From Phytohabitans suffuscus (GTDB lineage Bacteria > Actinomycetota > Actinomycetes > Mycobacteriales > Micromonosporaceae): a stretch of 64,000 nt of DNA. The position numbers were made by a program, and so were the translations under genes. The notes beneath the pieces are model-generated. The model was not told where the DNA came from, searched no databases, and saw nothing but the letters and a program-made list of their open reading frames with translations. The DNA is taken from positions 9,176,320-9,240,319 of the forward strand of contig NZ_AP022871.1 in the NCBI RefSeq assembly GCF_011764565.1, written 5' to 3'. Shown here piece by piece: positions 35,417-44,671 of the stretch (positions within the stretch are counted from its first letter, which is position 1; every line of letters begins with the position of its first letter).

Positions 35417-36936
35417 GTGCGCGCCGACGTGCTCGTGGTCGGCGCCGGGCCGACCGGCCTGGCGCTGGCGGCCCATCTCGCCGCCGACCGCGTCCGCGTG
35501 ACGGTCGTCGACCGGGCGGCGGACCGGGCGCACGAGTCGCGCGCCCTGGCGATCCAGCCGCGCACGCTCGAGGTGCTCGCCGGCCTCCGCGACGGCACCG
35601 GGCCGGATCCTGACCGTTCGGTCAGTCAGCGGCTCGTCGAGGCCGGCAACCGCATGGCGCGGCTCCGGGTGCACACGCGCGGTCGGGTGGCCACGGTGCC
35701 GATGTCCGACCTGGACTTTCCCGGCACGGCCTACCCGTTCCTGCTAGTCCTGTCCCAGGCGCGGACCGAGCGGATCCTCGCCGAGCACCTCGCCGCGGCC
35801 GGTGTCGAGGTACGGCGCCGCGTCGCGCTCACCGGCCTCACCCAGACGCCCGACGGCGTGGAGTGCGCGCTGCGCGGGCCGGACGGGCGGGAGGAGACGG
35901 TACGCGCGCGGTACGTGGTCGGCTGCGACGGCGCGCACAGCACGGTACGGCGGCTGGCCGGGATCGAGTTCACCGGGAGCACGTACCCGCAGGCGTTCGC
36001 GCTGGCCGACCTGGAGGCGGACGGCGTGGAGCGGGGCGCGGCGCACGTGTACCTCTCCGCGGGCGGGCCGCTGTTCTTCTTTCCCCTCGAACAGCCGGCC
36101 ACCTGGCGCCTCCTGGTGATGCTGCCCGCGTCCACATCGGACACGCCGCGCCTCGACGAGCTGCAGGCCCTCGCCGACGACCACACCGGCGGCGCGGTAC
36201 GGCTGCGCGACCCGGTGTGGCTGACCGACTTCCGGCTGCACCTGCGCGCGGCCACCGCGTACCGCTCCGGGCGGCTCTTCCTCGCCGGCGACGCCGCGCA
36301 CATCCACAGCCCGGCCGGCGCGCAGGGCATGAACACCGGGATCCAGGACGCCGCCAACCTCGCCTGGAAGCTGGCCGCGGTGCTGCGCGGCGGGCCGGCG
36401 GAGCTGCTCGACACGTACGAGGCGGAGCGCGCCCCGGTCGGGCGGTGGGTGATGCGCCTGTCCGACCGCGCGTTCCGGGCCGCGACCTCGACCAGCGCGC
36501 CGGTACGGTTCGCGCGGACCCGGGTGGTGCCGCTGCTCCTGCCCCTCGCGGCCCGGCTGCGGCGCGGGCGGTCCACCGTGCTGCGCGCCGTGTCACAGCT
36601 GGACATCCGGTACCGGCACAGTCCACTCTCGACGGAAGGGCCGGGCGCACCCCGCCGCGGCCCCCGCGCCGGCGACCGGTGGCCGGGCCCGGCCGAGGCG
36701 GCCACGCCCGGCTGGCACCTGCTGTGGCCGCTCGACACCCCACCGCCGGCGCGCGTCACCGCGCACCGCCACCCGGGCGGTGCCATCGTGCTGGTCCGGC
36801 CGGACGGGCACATCGGCTACCGCTCCGGCCCGGACGGCGCCGACGGGCTGGACGCCTACATCGGACGGTGGCTCACCCCGCCCGCGCCGGGCACCCCGAC
36901 CCCGCCGCCGCCGGACCCCCTCCCCGGACGCGTTGA
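35417..36936 (+). CDS. FAD-dependent aromatic hydroxylase (PheA/TfdB-MhpA type), 3' end uncertain
   Basis: The protein begins VRADVLVVGAGPTGLALAAH (FAD motif), has the DG motif YVVGCDGAHSTVRRLAGIEF near residue 170 and the GD motif LFLAGDAAHIHSPAGAQGMN near 285, followed by NTGIQDAANLAWKLAAVLRG. A short C-terminal domain ends near GLDAYIGRWLT. In the given frame the reading continues implausibly through two neighbouring genes. A single missing base in the C-rich stretch around 36890-36910 would end it at the TGA at 36936, in line with other breaks here. Members hydroxylate phenols or polyketides using NAD(P)H. The start could also be 35396. Confidence 0.75.
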
Positions 36937-37063
36937 CCCGCCCCACCCCGCACCGGGTCGGGCAGCCGGTGGCCGGCGCGGACGGCGCCGGCGAGGGGGA
37001 CGGCGGCCTCGCCGGCGCATCGCGGGGCCTCCAGGACCAGGCCGGAATCTGCGACATCCCCGC

Positions 37064-37830
37064 TCACGACGACGGGCGGCCGGCGACGAGCGCGCTCAGC
37101 CGGTCACCGAGCCGCGCCACCGGCTGGTGGAACCGCTCCTCCCGCCGCCGCGCGCGCTCCAGCCGGCGGGCCCACCGTTCACCGGGCCGGTGGTAGAACC
37201 AGCGCGCCCACGGCGCCGCCGGCCGGGCCAGCCGGATCGCCCCGACGTAGAGCAGCAGCGGGAAGAACAGGCCGATGAGACCCGTCCACAGCTTTCCCTT
37301 GAGGACCGTCACGACGGCGAGGCCGAGGTTGAGCGCGGCCAGGCCGATGGCGCCCGCCCACCCGGCCAGGCCACCCTGGTCGTCGGCGCGGATGAGGTCG
37401 GTGAGGTTCTCCGGCAGCACGCCGAGGACGAGCAGCCCGGTCACCGCGCACGCGGCGAACACGGCGGTGACCGACTCGCGGCCCTCCCGCGACCAGTACA
37501 CGTCCCGCAGCCTCAGGATCAGCGCGAACTCGTCCAGCACGAGCGCCGCGCCCAGCCCGAAGACCGCCGCCGCGACCGCGCGCCAGCCGGCCAGGTCGGG
37601 CGGGAGGGCGAAGCCGACGATCCCGCCGAGCAGCATGAGGCCGAGGCCGAACACCGAGTGGTGGATGTGCAGGCCGCCGGGCGTGACGTTGCCCGGCCAC
37701 CAGCGCACGCCGGCCCGGATCATGCGGGTCGAGAAGCGGATGGAGAGAAACCCGAGCACCATCGCGGCGAAGAAGCAGAACAGCGGCAGCCGGCCGGTGT
37801 CCACGACGGTGTGCCTGAACCAGTCCCCAT
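37064..37830 (-). CDS. conserved integral membrane protein (start-proximal frameshift)
   Basis: About six transmembrane helices. With one G restored in the run near 37826 the protein starts MGDWFRHTVVDTGRLPLFCF, typical of its actinobacterial homologues. Conserved features are GGLHIHHSVFGLGL (three His in a membrane-edge motif), DEFALILRLRDVYWSREGRE and a basic Arg-rich tail. Length is about 255 residues. The function is unknown; the clustered His, Asp and Glu could bind metal. Confidence 0.75.
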
Positions 37831-37971
37831 GATGGCCCCGTCTGGAGGCTATCAGCGGTCCGGGCCGCCGCGGGGAAACTTGACGCCGGTCGCAGCATGG
37901 TGGGTACGCCGTTCGTCTACCTCTCAGTGCACGAGCGAGGGCGAGTGCGCGGCGAGGGACGGGGTCAACGG

Positions 37972-38553
37972 ATGCGGGACGCGGAGAGTTTCGACGAGTT
38001 CTACCGCAGCACGTCCGCGCGCCTCATGCGGTTCGGGTACGCCGTGGTCGGCGACCTGACCGAGGCGCAGGACGTGGTGCAGGAGGCGTACACCCGGGCG
38101 TGGCAGCGGTGGCGGACGGTCGCCGCCCATCCACACCCGGAGGCCTGGGTGCGGCTGGTCGTCAGCCGGCTGGCCACGGACCGGTGGCGGCGGCTGGCCC
38201 GCTGGCGCGCGGCCCTGCACCGCTCGGGCCCGCCCGAGAACGTCCACCCGCCCAACGAGGACACCGTCGTGGTCGTCGCCGCGCTGCGCCAGCTGCCGGT
38301 CGCGCAGCGGCAGGCGCTCGCCCTGCACTACCTGTTCGACCTGCCGGTCGCGGAGATCGCGCGGGAGACCGGCGTGCCCGTCGGCACCGTCACGTCCTGG
38401 CTGTCGCGGGGGCGCGCCGGCATGGCCGAGGCGCTCGCCGAACCGGCCACGACCCGGGTCGCGACAGGACGGACCGGTTCGCCGGGGGCGCGGCCCGTCG
38501 CGGGAGCCAGGCCGGCCGTGAGCGGTGTGTGGGAGGGGAACGACGATGAGTGA
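37972..38553 (+). CDS. ECF sigma factor, SigE (SACE) group
   Basis: The 193-residue protein has sigma region 2 (SFDEFYRSTSARLMRFGYAV VGDLTEAQDVVQEAYTRAWQ) and region 4 (LRQLPVAQRQALALHYLFDL PVAEIARETGVPVGTVTSWL SRGRAG). This layout is that of SigE-family ECF factors common in Micromonosporaceae and Streptomyces. The ATG of the following gene overlaps its stop by eight bases, so the partner is translated in step. A GGGAAACTT element at 37873-37881 may be part of an autoregulated promoter. Confidence 0.93.
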   Translation: MRDAESFDEFYRSTSARLMRFGYAVVGDLTEAQDVVQEAYTRAWQRWRTVAAHPHPEAWVRLVVSRLATDRWRRLARWRAALHRSGPPENVHPPNEDTVVVVAALRQLPVAQRQALALHYLFDLPVAEIARETGVPVGTVTSWLSRGRAGMAEALAEPATTRVATGRTGSPGARPVAGARPAVSGVWEGNDDE

Positions 38554-39433
38554 ACTCGACCAGGCGTACCGTGCGCTGTCGCACGAGGCCGACACCGTGC
38601 GGCTGGCCGCGCCCGAGGCGCTGCGATCGCGCGGCGACCGGCGGGCCCGCCTCAAGGTGGCGGCCGTGGCGGTCGCGGCGGCGGTCGCGGTGGGCGGTGC
38701 CGTCATGGGTACCGGGTGGGTGCTCCGCGCGGACGGGACGTCGCCGGCGCCGCTGCCACCGGCGGCGACGCCGTCGGACACGCCCGCGCCGCCGACCTCG
38801 GCGCCGCCGGCGACCGCGCCGCCGACCCCGCAGGGGAGCACCTCGGCACCGCCGAGCACCCCGCCGCGGAACGCCGCGCCGAAGAGCATCCCGAACAGCG
38901 CGTTCCTGCAGATGTCGGACACCAACGGCCGGGAGCCGGTGGTGGACACGCCGGGCGAGGACCAGCTGCCCCCGCTCTGCGACGCCACCTTCGCCAGCGA
39001 CCGGGACGTCGACCTGGAGCGCAGCCGGCGGGCCACCTACTGGAAGGCGCCGGGCCGCGAGGGCTACGTGCCTGACGGCACGTTCCGGCAGACCATCCGG
39101 GTGTACGGGGCGGGTGCCGCGAGCCGCTTCCTCGGCGAGGTGCGGGCGGCCGTCGCGGACTGCCCGGCCGACGGAAACGACCGCTACCGCCCGGTCTCGG
39201 CGCCGCGGCGCGGTGACGAGTCCCTCATGTTCGAGCTGCGCTACCCGACACGGAGCGTCGAAGGCGACCCGACCGGCGGCGACGACGTCCGCCTGGTGTC
39301 AGTGGTGCGGATCGGCGACGTGGTGACGATCCTCTACGAGACCGGCTGGGAGGACGGCTGGAGCGCCGAGCCGGACGTGGTGAACGCGTTCACCGGCAAG
39401 GCGGTCGACCGTATCCGGTCCTGGTTGGACTGA
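38546..39433 (+). CDS. membrane-anchored partner of the ECF sigma factor (putative anti-sigma or sensor)
   Basis: The 295-residue protein has a cytoplasmic N terminus (MSELDQAYRALSHEADTVRL), one transmembrane helix (about residues 37-56), a long Pro/Thr/Ala linker (about 60-110) and an extracellular domain with two Cys and DESLMFELRYPTRSVEGDP. The ATG at 38546 overlaps the sigma stop and is preceded by GGGAGGGG. The arrangement suggests a sensor that restrains the sigma factor, though a classical zinc-binding anti-sigma motif is not visible. Confidence 0.75.
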   Translation: MSELDQAYRALSHEADTVRLAAPEALRSRGDRRARLKVAAVAVAAAVAVGGAVMGTGWVLRADGTSPAPLPPAATPSDTPAPPTSAPPATAPPTPQGSTSAPPSTPPRNAAPKSIPNSAFLQMSDTNGREPVVDTPGEDQLPPLCDATFASDRDVDLERSRRATYWKAPGREGYVPDGTFRQTIRVYGAGAASRFLGEVRAAVADCPADGNDRYRPVSAPRRGDESLMFELRYPTRSVEGDPTGGDDVRLVSVVRIGDVVTILYETGWEDGWSAEPDVVNAFTGKAVDRIRSWLD

Positions 39434-39441
39434 TCAGCCGG

Positions 39442-40722
39442 TCAGGAGTCCGGGCCCGGGCGCGCCTGTCGAGGCGCGACCGGGCCCGGTTCCGTGCGCA
39501 GGTCGCCCCGCGCGGCCAGCTCCCGCAGCACGGCGAGGAGCCGGTCGACGTCCGCGTCGGTGTGCGCGGCGGTCAGCTGTATCCGCAGGCCCACGTCGGC
39601 GCGGGACACCAGCGGGTACGCGGCCAGCGTCACGTAGACGCCGCGCCGCCACAGCCGCGTCGCCACCTCGGCGAGGTCGCGTCCGGGCGCGAGCGGCAGC
39701 TCGACGATGGGGGTGCCGCTGGTGTTCGGCGTGGCCAGACCCAGCGCCCGCACCCGCTCCAGCACCCGGGCGGTCAGCGCGTACAGCCGGCCGCGCAGCT
39801 GGTCGCCGCGCGCCTCGTTCACGTCGAAGCCGGCCAGCACGGTGGCCAGCGACGCGGTCGGGGACGGTCCGCTGTAGAGGTACGGCGGGGCGGCGACCTT
39901 GAGGTGCTCCTTGACCGCGGTGGGCACGGCGATGAACGCCAGCAGCGACGAGTACGCCTTGGAGAAGCCGCCCACGAGCACGATGTTGTCGTAGCTCTCA
40001 CCGCACCAGCGGACGACGGCGTTGCCGCGCGCGCCGTACGGGGACGTCTCGTCCGGGCGCCGCTCGCCGAGCAGCCCGAAGCCGTGCGCGTCGTCCACGT
40101 AGAGCAGCGCGCCGTACTCGCGGCAGAGCCGGGCGTACCCGCCGAGGTCCGGCGGGTTGCCGGTCATGCTGTTGACCCCGTCGACGCAGACCAGCCGGGG
40201 CTCCCCCGGCGCCGCGCCGCGCAGCAGGCGCTCCAGGTCGCCCAGGTCGCCGGCCCGGAAGCGGTGCACGGTGGCGCCGAGCCCGCGGGCGTACCGGCAG
40301 GCGTCGTAGATGGTGCGGTGCGCGTTGTGCTCGTGCAGGACGGTGCCGGTACCGGCCAGGACCGGTACCACCGCCATGTGGATGAGCGTGACGGTGGGGA
40401 GCACGAGCGCGTCCGGCGCGCCGAGCAGGTCGGCCAGGCGCTCCTCGATCTGTGGATAGAGGGCCGGGCTGCCCAGCATCCGGGACCAGCTCGGGTGGGT
40501 GCCCCACTTCTCCACAGCCGGCCCGATCGCCTGCTGGATCTGCGGGTCGAGGTCGAAGCCGAGGTAGTTGCAGGAGGCGAAGTCGACGAGCCAGTGGTCG
40601 CCGACCCGGATCTCCCGGCCGCGCACCTCGTCGATGACCGCGTCCATCATCGGGTGGGTGGCGGTCAGCCGGGCCAGCTCGGCGAAGCGGCCGCCGTCCA
40701 GGGCGTACGCGCGGGCGCTCAC
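39442..40722 (-). CDS. alpha-oxoamine synthase (BioF/SPT/CqsA-like PLP enzyme)
   Basis: The 426-residue fold-type I PLP enzyme has VDFASCNYLGFDLDPQIQQA, THPSWSRMLGS, GVNSMTGNPPDLGGYARLCR, DDAHGFGLLGE and the Schiff-base lysine in VGGFSKAYSSLLAFIAVP (about K254). Alpha-oxoamine synthases condense an amino acid with an acyl-CoA (biotin, heme, sphingolipid and CAI-1 autoinducer synthesis). No biotin genes are near. Its GTG overlaps the stop of the upstream PAS-GGDEF-EAL gene by four bases (GTGA), so the two are translated together. A role in lipid or signal synthesis is therefore plausible. A strong hairpin spans its stop. Confidence 0.87.
   Translation of the reverse strand: MSARAYALDGGRFAELARLTATHPMMDAVIDEVRGREIRVGDHWLVDFASCNYLGFDLDPQIQQAIGPAVEKWGTHPSWSRMLGSPALYPQIEERLADLLGAPDALVLPTVTLIHMAVVPVLAGTGTVLHEHNAHRTIYDACRYARGLGATVHRFRAGDLGDLERLLRGAAPGEPRLVCVDGVNSMTGNPPDLGGYARLCREYGALLYVDDAHGFGLLGERRPDETSPYGARGNAVVRWCGESYDNIVLVGGFSKAYSSLLAFIAVPTAVKEHLKVAAPPYLYSGPSPTASLATVLAGFDVNEARGDQLRGRLYALTARVLERVRALGLATPNTSGTPIVELPLAPGRDLAEVATRLWRRGVYVTLAAYPLVSRADVGLRIQLTAAHTDADVDRLLAVLRELAARGDLRTEPGPVAPRQARPGPDS
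39450..39489. terminator. hairpin overlapping the synthase stop
   Basis: CCGGGCCCGG plus CGCGCCT (39450-39467) pairs with AGGCGCG plus CCGGGCCCGG (39472-39489) around one mismatch and a 4-base loop. It serves convergent genes. Confidence 0.7.
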
Positions 40723-43700
40723 GCCGCCACCTGCGCGTCCGCCAGCCAGGTGAGCACGTCGGGGTGGTCCATGGGGCGGCAGAACAGGTAGCCCTGGCCG
40801 AACCGGCAGCCGGCCGCGACGAGCGCCGTGCGGTCCGCCTCCTCCTCGATGCCCTCGGCCACCACGGTCAGCCCGAGCGTGTGCGCGAGCCGCAGGATCC
40901 CCTCGACCAGCGCCCGCTGCTGCGGCTGGGTGGAGACCGCGTCGATGAACGACTTCTCTATCTTGAGGATGTCCGCGGGTACCTTCCGCAGGTAGCTGAG
41001 CGACGAGTACCCGGTCCCGAAGTCGTCGATCGCGACCCGGATACCGGCGTGCCGCAGCCGGGCCAGGTCGTGCCGCACCCGCTCGTCGTCGCGCAGCAGC
41101 AAGGTCTCGGTGATCTCCAGGACGAGCCGGTCGGCGGGGAGCCCCGCCACGGCGAGCCGCCGCAGCACCCGGTCGACGAAGCCGGGATCGCTGAACTGGC
41201 GGGCGGAGACGTTGATACTGACGTAGGGCCCATCTTCGTCAGGCCGGTCGCCGCACCACGCGGCCGCGTCGGTGAGCGCCTGCTCGATCACCCAGTCGCC
41301 GATCGGCACGATCAGCCCGCTCTCCTCGGCCACGTCGATGAACCGGCCCGGCCCGAGCAGCCCGCGCGTCGGATGCTGCCACCGCACCAGCGCCTCCAGG
41401 CCGCTCGCCGCGCCGTCGCGCAGGTCGACGATCGGCTGGTACTGCAGCACGAACGACCGTTCGGCGATCGCCTGGTCCAGCTCCGCGCGCAGCTCCAGCC
41501 GGTCGAGCACCTGGTTGTGCAGCGCGGCCTGGTACCGCCGCCACTGGCCCTTGCCGGCGCCCTTGGCGACGTACAGCGCGAGATCGGCCTGGCGGAGCAG
41601 GTCGTCGCCGTCGATCGCCTCGGCGGTGGTGGCGATCCCGATGCTCGCGGGCCCGTTCACCACGCTGTCGCCGACCAGGTACGGCTTGCCGAACGCCGCG
41701 ACCACGCGCTGTGCCACGAGCTCCACCTCCTGCGGGTCGCGGGCGTCCTCGACCAGCGCGGCGAACTCGTCGCCGCCCAGCCGCGCGGCGGTGTCGCCGG
41801 CGGCCAGCTCGGCCGTGAGCCGCCGGCTGGCCGCGACGAGCAGCTCGTCGCCGCAGGCGTGCCCCATCGTGTCGTTGATCACCTTGAAGTCGTCGAGGTC
41901 GATGAAGAGGACGCCGACCATCGTCCCGTTGCGGTCCGCGCGGGCCAGGGCCTGCTGGACCCGGTCGTGGAAGAGCACCCGGTTCGCCAGGCCGGTCAGC
42001 GAGTCGTGGAACGCGCGGTGGGTCAGCTCCTGCTCCAGCCGCCGCCGCTCGGTCACGTCGCGCAGCGTGAGCACCAGCCCGGCCACGGTCGGGTCGGCGC
42101 GCAGGTCGCGGCAGGACGCCTCCACCTGTACCCGGTCGTCGTCCGGCCCGACCGCCACCCAGTCGTCCTGGGTCATGCCGCGCTCGCCGGTGCGCAGCAG
42201 GTTGAGCATCCGCCGGGCGACCATCCGGGACGCCGGGTCGAGCAGGTCGAGCACGGGCGTGCCGGGCACCGGGTCGGCGCCGAACATCGCGGCCGCGGAC
42301 GGGCTCGCGTACCGGATGCGGTCGCCCGCGTCCAAGATGAGGATGACGTCAGAATTGTTCTGCACGAGCGTCCGGAAGTACTCCTCGCTGCGCCGCCGCG
42401 TGATCTCCCAGGCCAGCCCGATGCGGTCGAGGGCGAGCGCGGCCTGCGACGCGAGCACCTCGATGGCCTCGCGGAGCGTGGCGAGCGTGGTCTCCTCGGC
42501 GGCGACGAACAGCGTGCCCAGGTAGGGGTCGCCGGCCGCCTTGCGGGTGACCACGAGCGGGCACTTCGCGGCGACCTCGATGTGGCCGAGCCGGCTGGCC
42601 AGGTCGGCGCCGAGCGTCGCGGTGTACACGAGCTGGATGCCGGAGCCGGCCGGGGTGGCGGCGGCGCCCGGCTCGGGCTCGTCGAGCGCGAGCACCACCC
42701 GGTGCGCGATGCCGGCCGGCAGCAGGCGGCCGACCGCGGCCTGTACCGCGCCGGTGACCTCGCCCACGTCGTTGGCCGAGACGAGCGCGGCGCCCGCCTC
42801 GCGCAGCGCCCGCTCCCGGGACACGACGCCGCGGTAGCCGCTGACCGCGCCGTACAGCCGGGCCAGCACCAGCAGGAACATGACGGCGGCGACAAGTGCG
42901 CCGACCCCGACGTACCGGTCGTCGCCGCGGACCGCCTGGACGATCAGGACGGCCGGGGCGACGAGCGTGGAGAGCGCCAGCAGCACGACGCGCCGCACGG
43001 TCAGGCCGGAGCGCGCCGGCGCCCGCGGGTCGGTGAGCACGACCATCGACGGGTGCAGCGCGGCGAGGCCCCAGGCCGCGTAGAACACGATCCAGCCGAG
43101 GTCGATCGGGCCGCCCATCAGCCAGGAGGCACCGACGCCGAGGCGCGAGAAGCCATACAGCACGTCCGCGACGAGCAGGCCGAGGCCGCCGATCGCCATC
43201 AACAGCACCGACGGCCTCAACCGCACCGAAATTACGATGCGGGTCAGGATCGCCAGGACCAGGACGTCGAAGAGCGGGTACGCGATGGAGATCGCCTTCT
43301 GCAGCCAGGTCAGGTCGTCGGCGTGCACGTACGGGTCGATGAGGAACAGCCACGACAGCAGCCCGAGCCCGACGGTGAGCGCGAGCGCGTCCAGCAGGCT
43401 GGCCCGGTCCCGCCCGGCCGCGCTGGTGCGGGCCAGGCCGATCATGCCGCCCGCCCCGAGCGGGAAGAACAACCCCAGGTAGATCAGGTCGGCCAGCGAC
43501 GGGAAGGGCTGCGGCTGCCCGAGGACGTCGGTCAGGAACAGGTACGTGGTGTCGCCCATCGCGAACGCGAAGATGCCGGCGGACAGCAGCAGCCACGGGA
43601 GCTTGCGCCGCGGGCGGTTGCGGGCCACGCCGACCGCGATCGCCACCGCGCTGGCGGTGCCGATGGCGGTCCAGATGGCGATGTGCCAGCCGGGGCGCGC

Positions 43701-43766
43701 GTAGTAGACGGCCGTCAGCACGATCATCACCGCGGCGAAGGCGGCGATGGTCCGACGGCTGGACAT
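40719..43766 (-). CDS. membrane PAS-GGDEF-EAL cyclic-di-GMP protein
   Basis: The 1015-residue protein has eight or nine N-terminal transmembrane helices (to about residue 300), a GAF-like region, a PAS domain (EEYFRTLVQNNSDVILILDA), a GGDEF domain with an intact ARLGGDEFAAL (about 660) and no RxxD inhibitory site, and an EAL domain with SGLEALVRW (about 788), NVSARQFSDP, EITETLLL and DDFGTGYSSLSYLRK, all consistent with an active phosphodiesterase. It therefore makes, breaks or balances c-di-GMP in response to a membrane-sensed signal. The ATG at 43766 is chosen because GGGGGAGG precedes it. It is translationally coupled to the downstream alpha-oxoamine synthase. Confidence 0.93.
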   Translation of the reverse strand: MSSRRTIAAFAAVMIVLTAVYYARPGWHIAIWTAIGTASAVAIAVGVARNRPRRKLPWLLLSAGIFAFAMGDTTYLFLTDVLGQPQPFPSLADLIYLGLFFPLGAGGMIGLARTSAAGRDRASLLDALALTVGLGLLSWLFLIDPYVHADDLTWLQKAISIAYPLFDVLVLAILTRIVISVRLRPSVLLMAIGGLGLLVADVLYGFSRLGVGASWLMGGPIDLGWIVFYAAWGLAALHPSMVVLTDPRAPARSGLTVRRVVLLALSTLVAPAVLIVQAVRGDDRYVGVGALVAAVMFLLVLARLYGAVSGYRGVVSRERALREAGAALVSANDVGEVTGAVQAAVGRLLPAGIAHRVVLALDEPEPGAAATPAGSGIQLVYTATLGADLASRLGHIEVAAKCPLVVTRKAAGDPYLGTLFVAAEETTLATLREAIEVLASQAALALDRIGLAWEITRRRSEEYFRTLVQNNSDVILILDAGDRIRYASPSAAAMFGADPVPGTPVLDLLDPASRMVARRMLNLLRTGERGMTQDDWVAVGPDDDRVQVEASCRDLRADPTVAGLVLTLRDVTERRRLEQELTHRAFHDSLTGLANRVLFHDRVQQALARADRNGTMVGVLFIDLDDFKVINDTMGHACGDELLVAASRRLTAELAAGDTAARLGGDEFAALVEDARDPQEVELVAQRVVAAFGKPYLVGDSVVNGPASIGIATTAEAIDGDDLLRQADLALYVAKGAGKGQWRRYQAALHNQVLDRLELRAELDQAIAERSFVLQYQPIVDLRDGAASGLEALVRWQHPTRGLLGPGRFIDVAEESGLIVPIGDWVIEQALTDAAAWCGDRPDEDGPYVSINVSARQFSDPGFVDRVLRRLAVAGLPADRLVLEITETLLLRDDERVRHDLARLRHAGIRVAIDDFGTGYSSLSYLRKVPADILKIEKSFIDAVSTQPQQRALVEGILRLAHTLGLTVVAEGIEEEADRTALVAAGCRFGQGYLFCRPMDHPDVLTWLADAQVAA

Positions 43767-43911
43767 GGTCACCTCCCCCGCGCGCGTGCCGGCCCGGCGG
43801 CCCGACAACCGGTTTTCCCGCCGGCAGGCCTTACCGCCTGGCCCGCTTCCGGGCCGATATCCGTAGGCTAACCCTCGGATGATCCTTTCAAGCAGCGTTC
43901 AGGAGCGGCGT

Positions 43912-44655
43912 GTGGACCTTCAGGTGGCGAGCGTCGCCGAACGTCCGGATCTCGCTCCCCTACTTGACAGCCTCCTCGACACCTGGCCGCGCTTCCTGCA
44001 CCACCACCCGCTCTCGACGCTCTTCTACTCTTCCGTCGCCCCCCGCCACCCCGGTTTCTGCCTCGTCGCGGTCGACCGGTCGGCGCCGGACCGGCCGGTC
44101 GCCAAGGCGTACAGCTTCCCGGTCTCCTGGCACCCGGGCAGCCTGCCGCCGGACGGGCACGACGCGGCGATCATGACGGCCGCCGGCGACCTGCTGGACG
44201 GCCGGGTCGGCCACCTGGTGGTCGGGGTGGAGGTCACGGTCGCGGCCGAGTGGCAGGGGCGCGGCGTGTCGCGCGTGATGGTGGACGCGATGCGGGCCAA
44301 CGCCGCCCGCCACGGGTTCGGGTCCCTGCTCATCCCGGTGCGCCCCACGCACAAGCACGAGGAGCCCGACGTGCCGCTCGCCGCGTACGCCGCGCGGACC
44401 CGCCCGGACGGGCTGCCCCTCGACCCGTGGCTGCGCACCCACGCCCGCGCCGGCGGGCGGATCGTCGGTGTGGCGCCCACGTCGATGACGCTCACCGCGC
44501 CGCTCGCCGACTGGCGTGAGTGGACCGGGCTGCCGTTCGACACCCCCGGGCCGGTGCGGGTGCCCGAGGCGCTCGTGCCCGTATGGTGCGACCCGGCCCA
44601 GGACACCGCGGTCTACGTGGAGCCCAACGTGTGGGTGCGGCACCTGCTGCGCTGA
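43912..44655 (+). CDS. GNAT-like acetyltransferase
   Basis: The ~247-residue protein begins MDLQVASVAERPDLAPLLDS, has VEVTVAAEWQGRGVSRVMVDAM matching the acetyl-CoA Q/RxxGxG/A loop, and ends with a typical EPNVWVRHLL tail. The region between is His/Pro-rich. I chose the GTG at 43912 because AGGAG sits six bases ahead; an upstream ATG at 43879 is possible but lacks a site. The substrate is unknown. Confidence 0.78.
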   Translation: MDLQVASVAERPDLAPLLDSLLDTWPRFLHHHPLSTLFYSSVAPRHPGFCLVAVDRSAPDRPVAKAYSFPVSWHPGSLPPDGHDAAIMTAAGDLLDGRVGHLVVGVEVTVAAEWQGRGVSRVMVDAMRANAARHGFGSLLIPVRPTHKHEEPDVPLAAYAARTRPDGLPLDPWLRTHARAGGRIVGVAPTSMTLTAPLADWREWTGLPFDTPGPVRVPEALVPVWCDPAQDTAVYVEPNVWVRHLLR

Positions 44656-44671
44656 CGCGCCCCGCGCCGCT

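Noticed and set aside
35417..38059. 887-residue fusion running from the FAD monooxygenase through the next two genes
   Set aside because: After GRWLT the sequence has no similarity to anything expected and overlaps a well-supported membrane protein gene on the other strand and the sigma factor.
40764..43871. 1035-residue plus-strand open frame opposite the GGDEF-EAL gene
   Set aside because: It is a GC-skew shadow: Arg/Val/Ala-rich with no domains, no ribosome site and full overlap with a well-supported gene.
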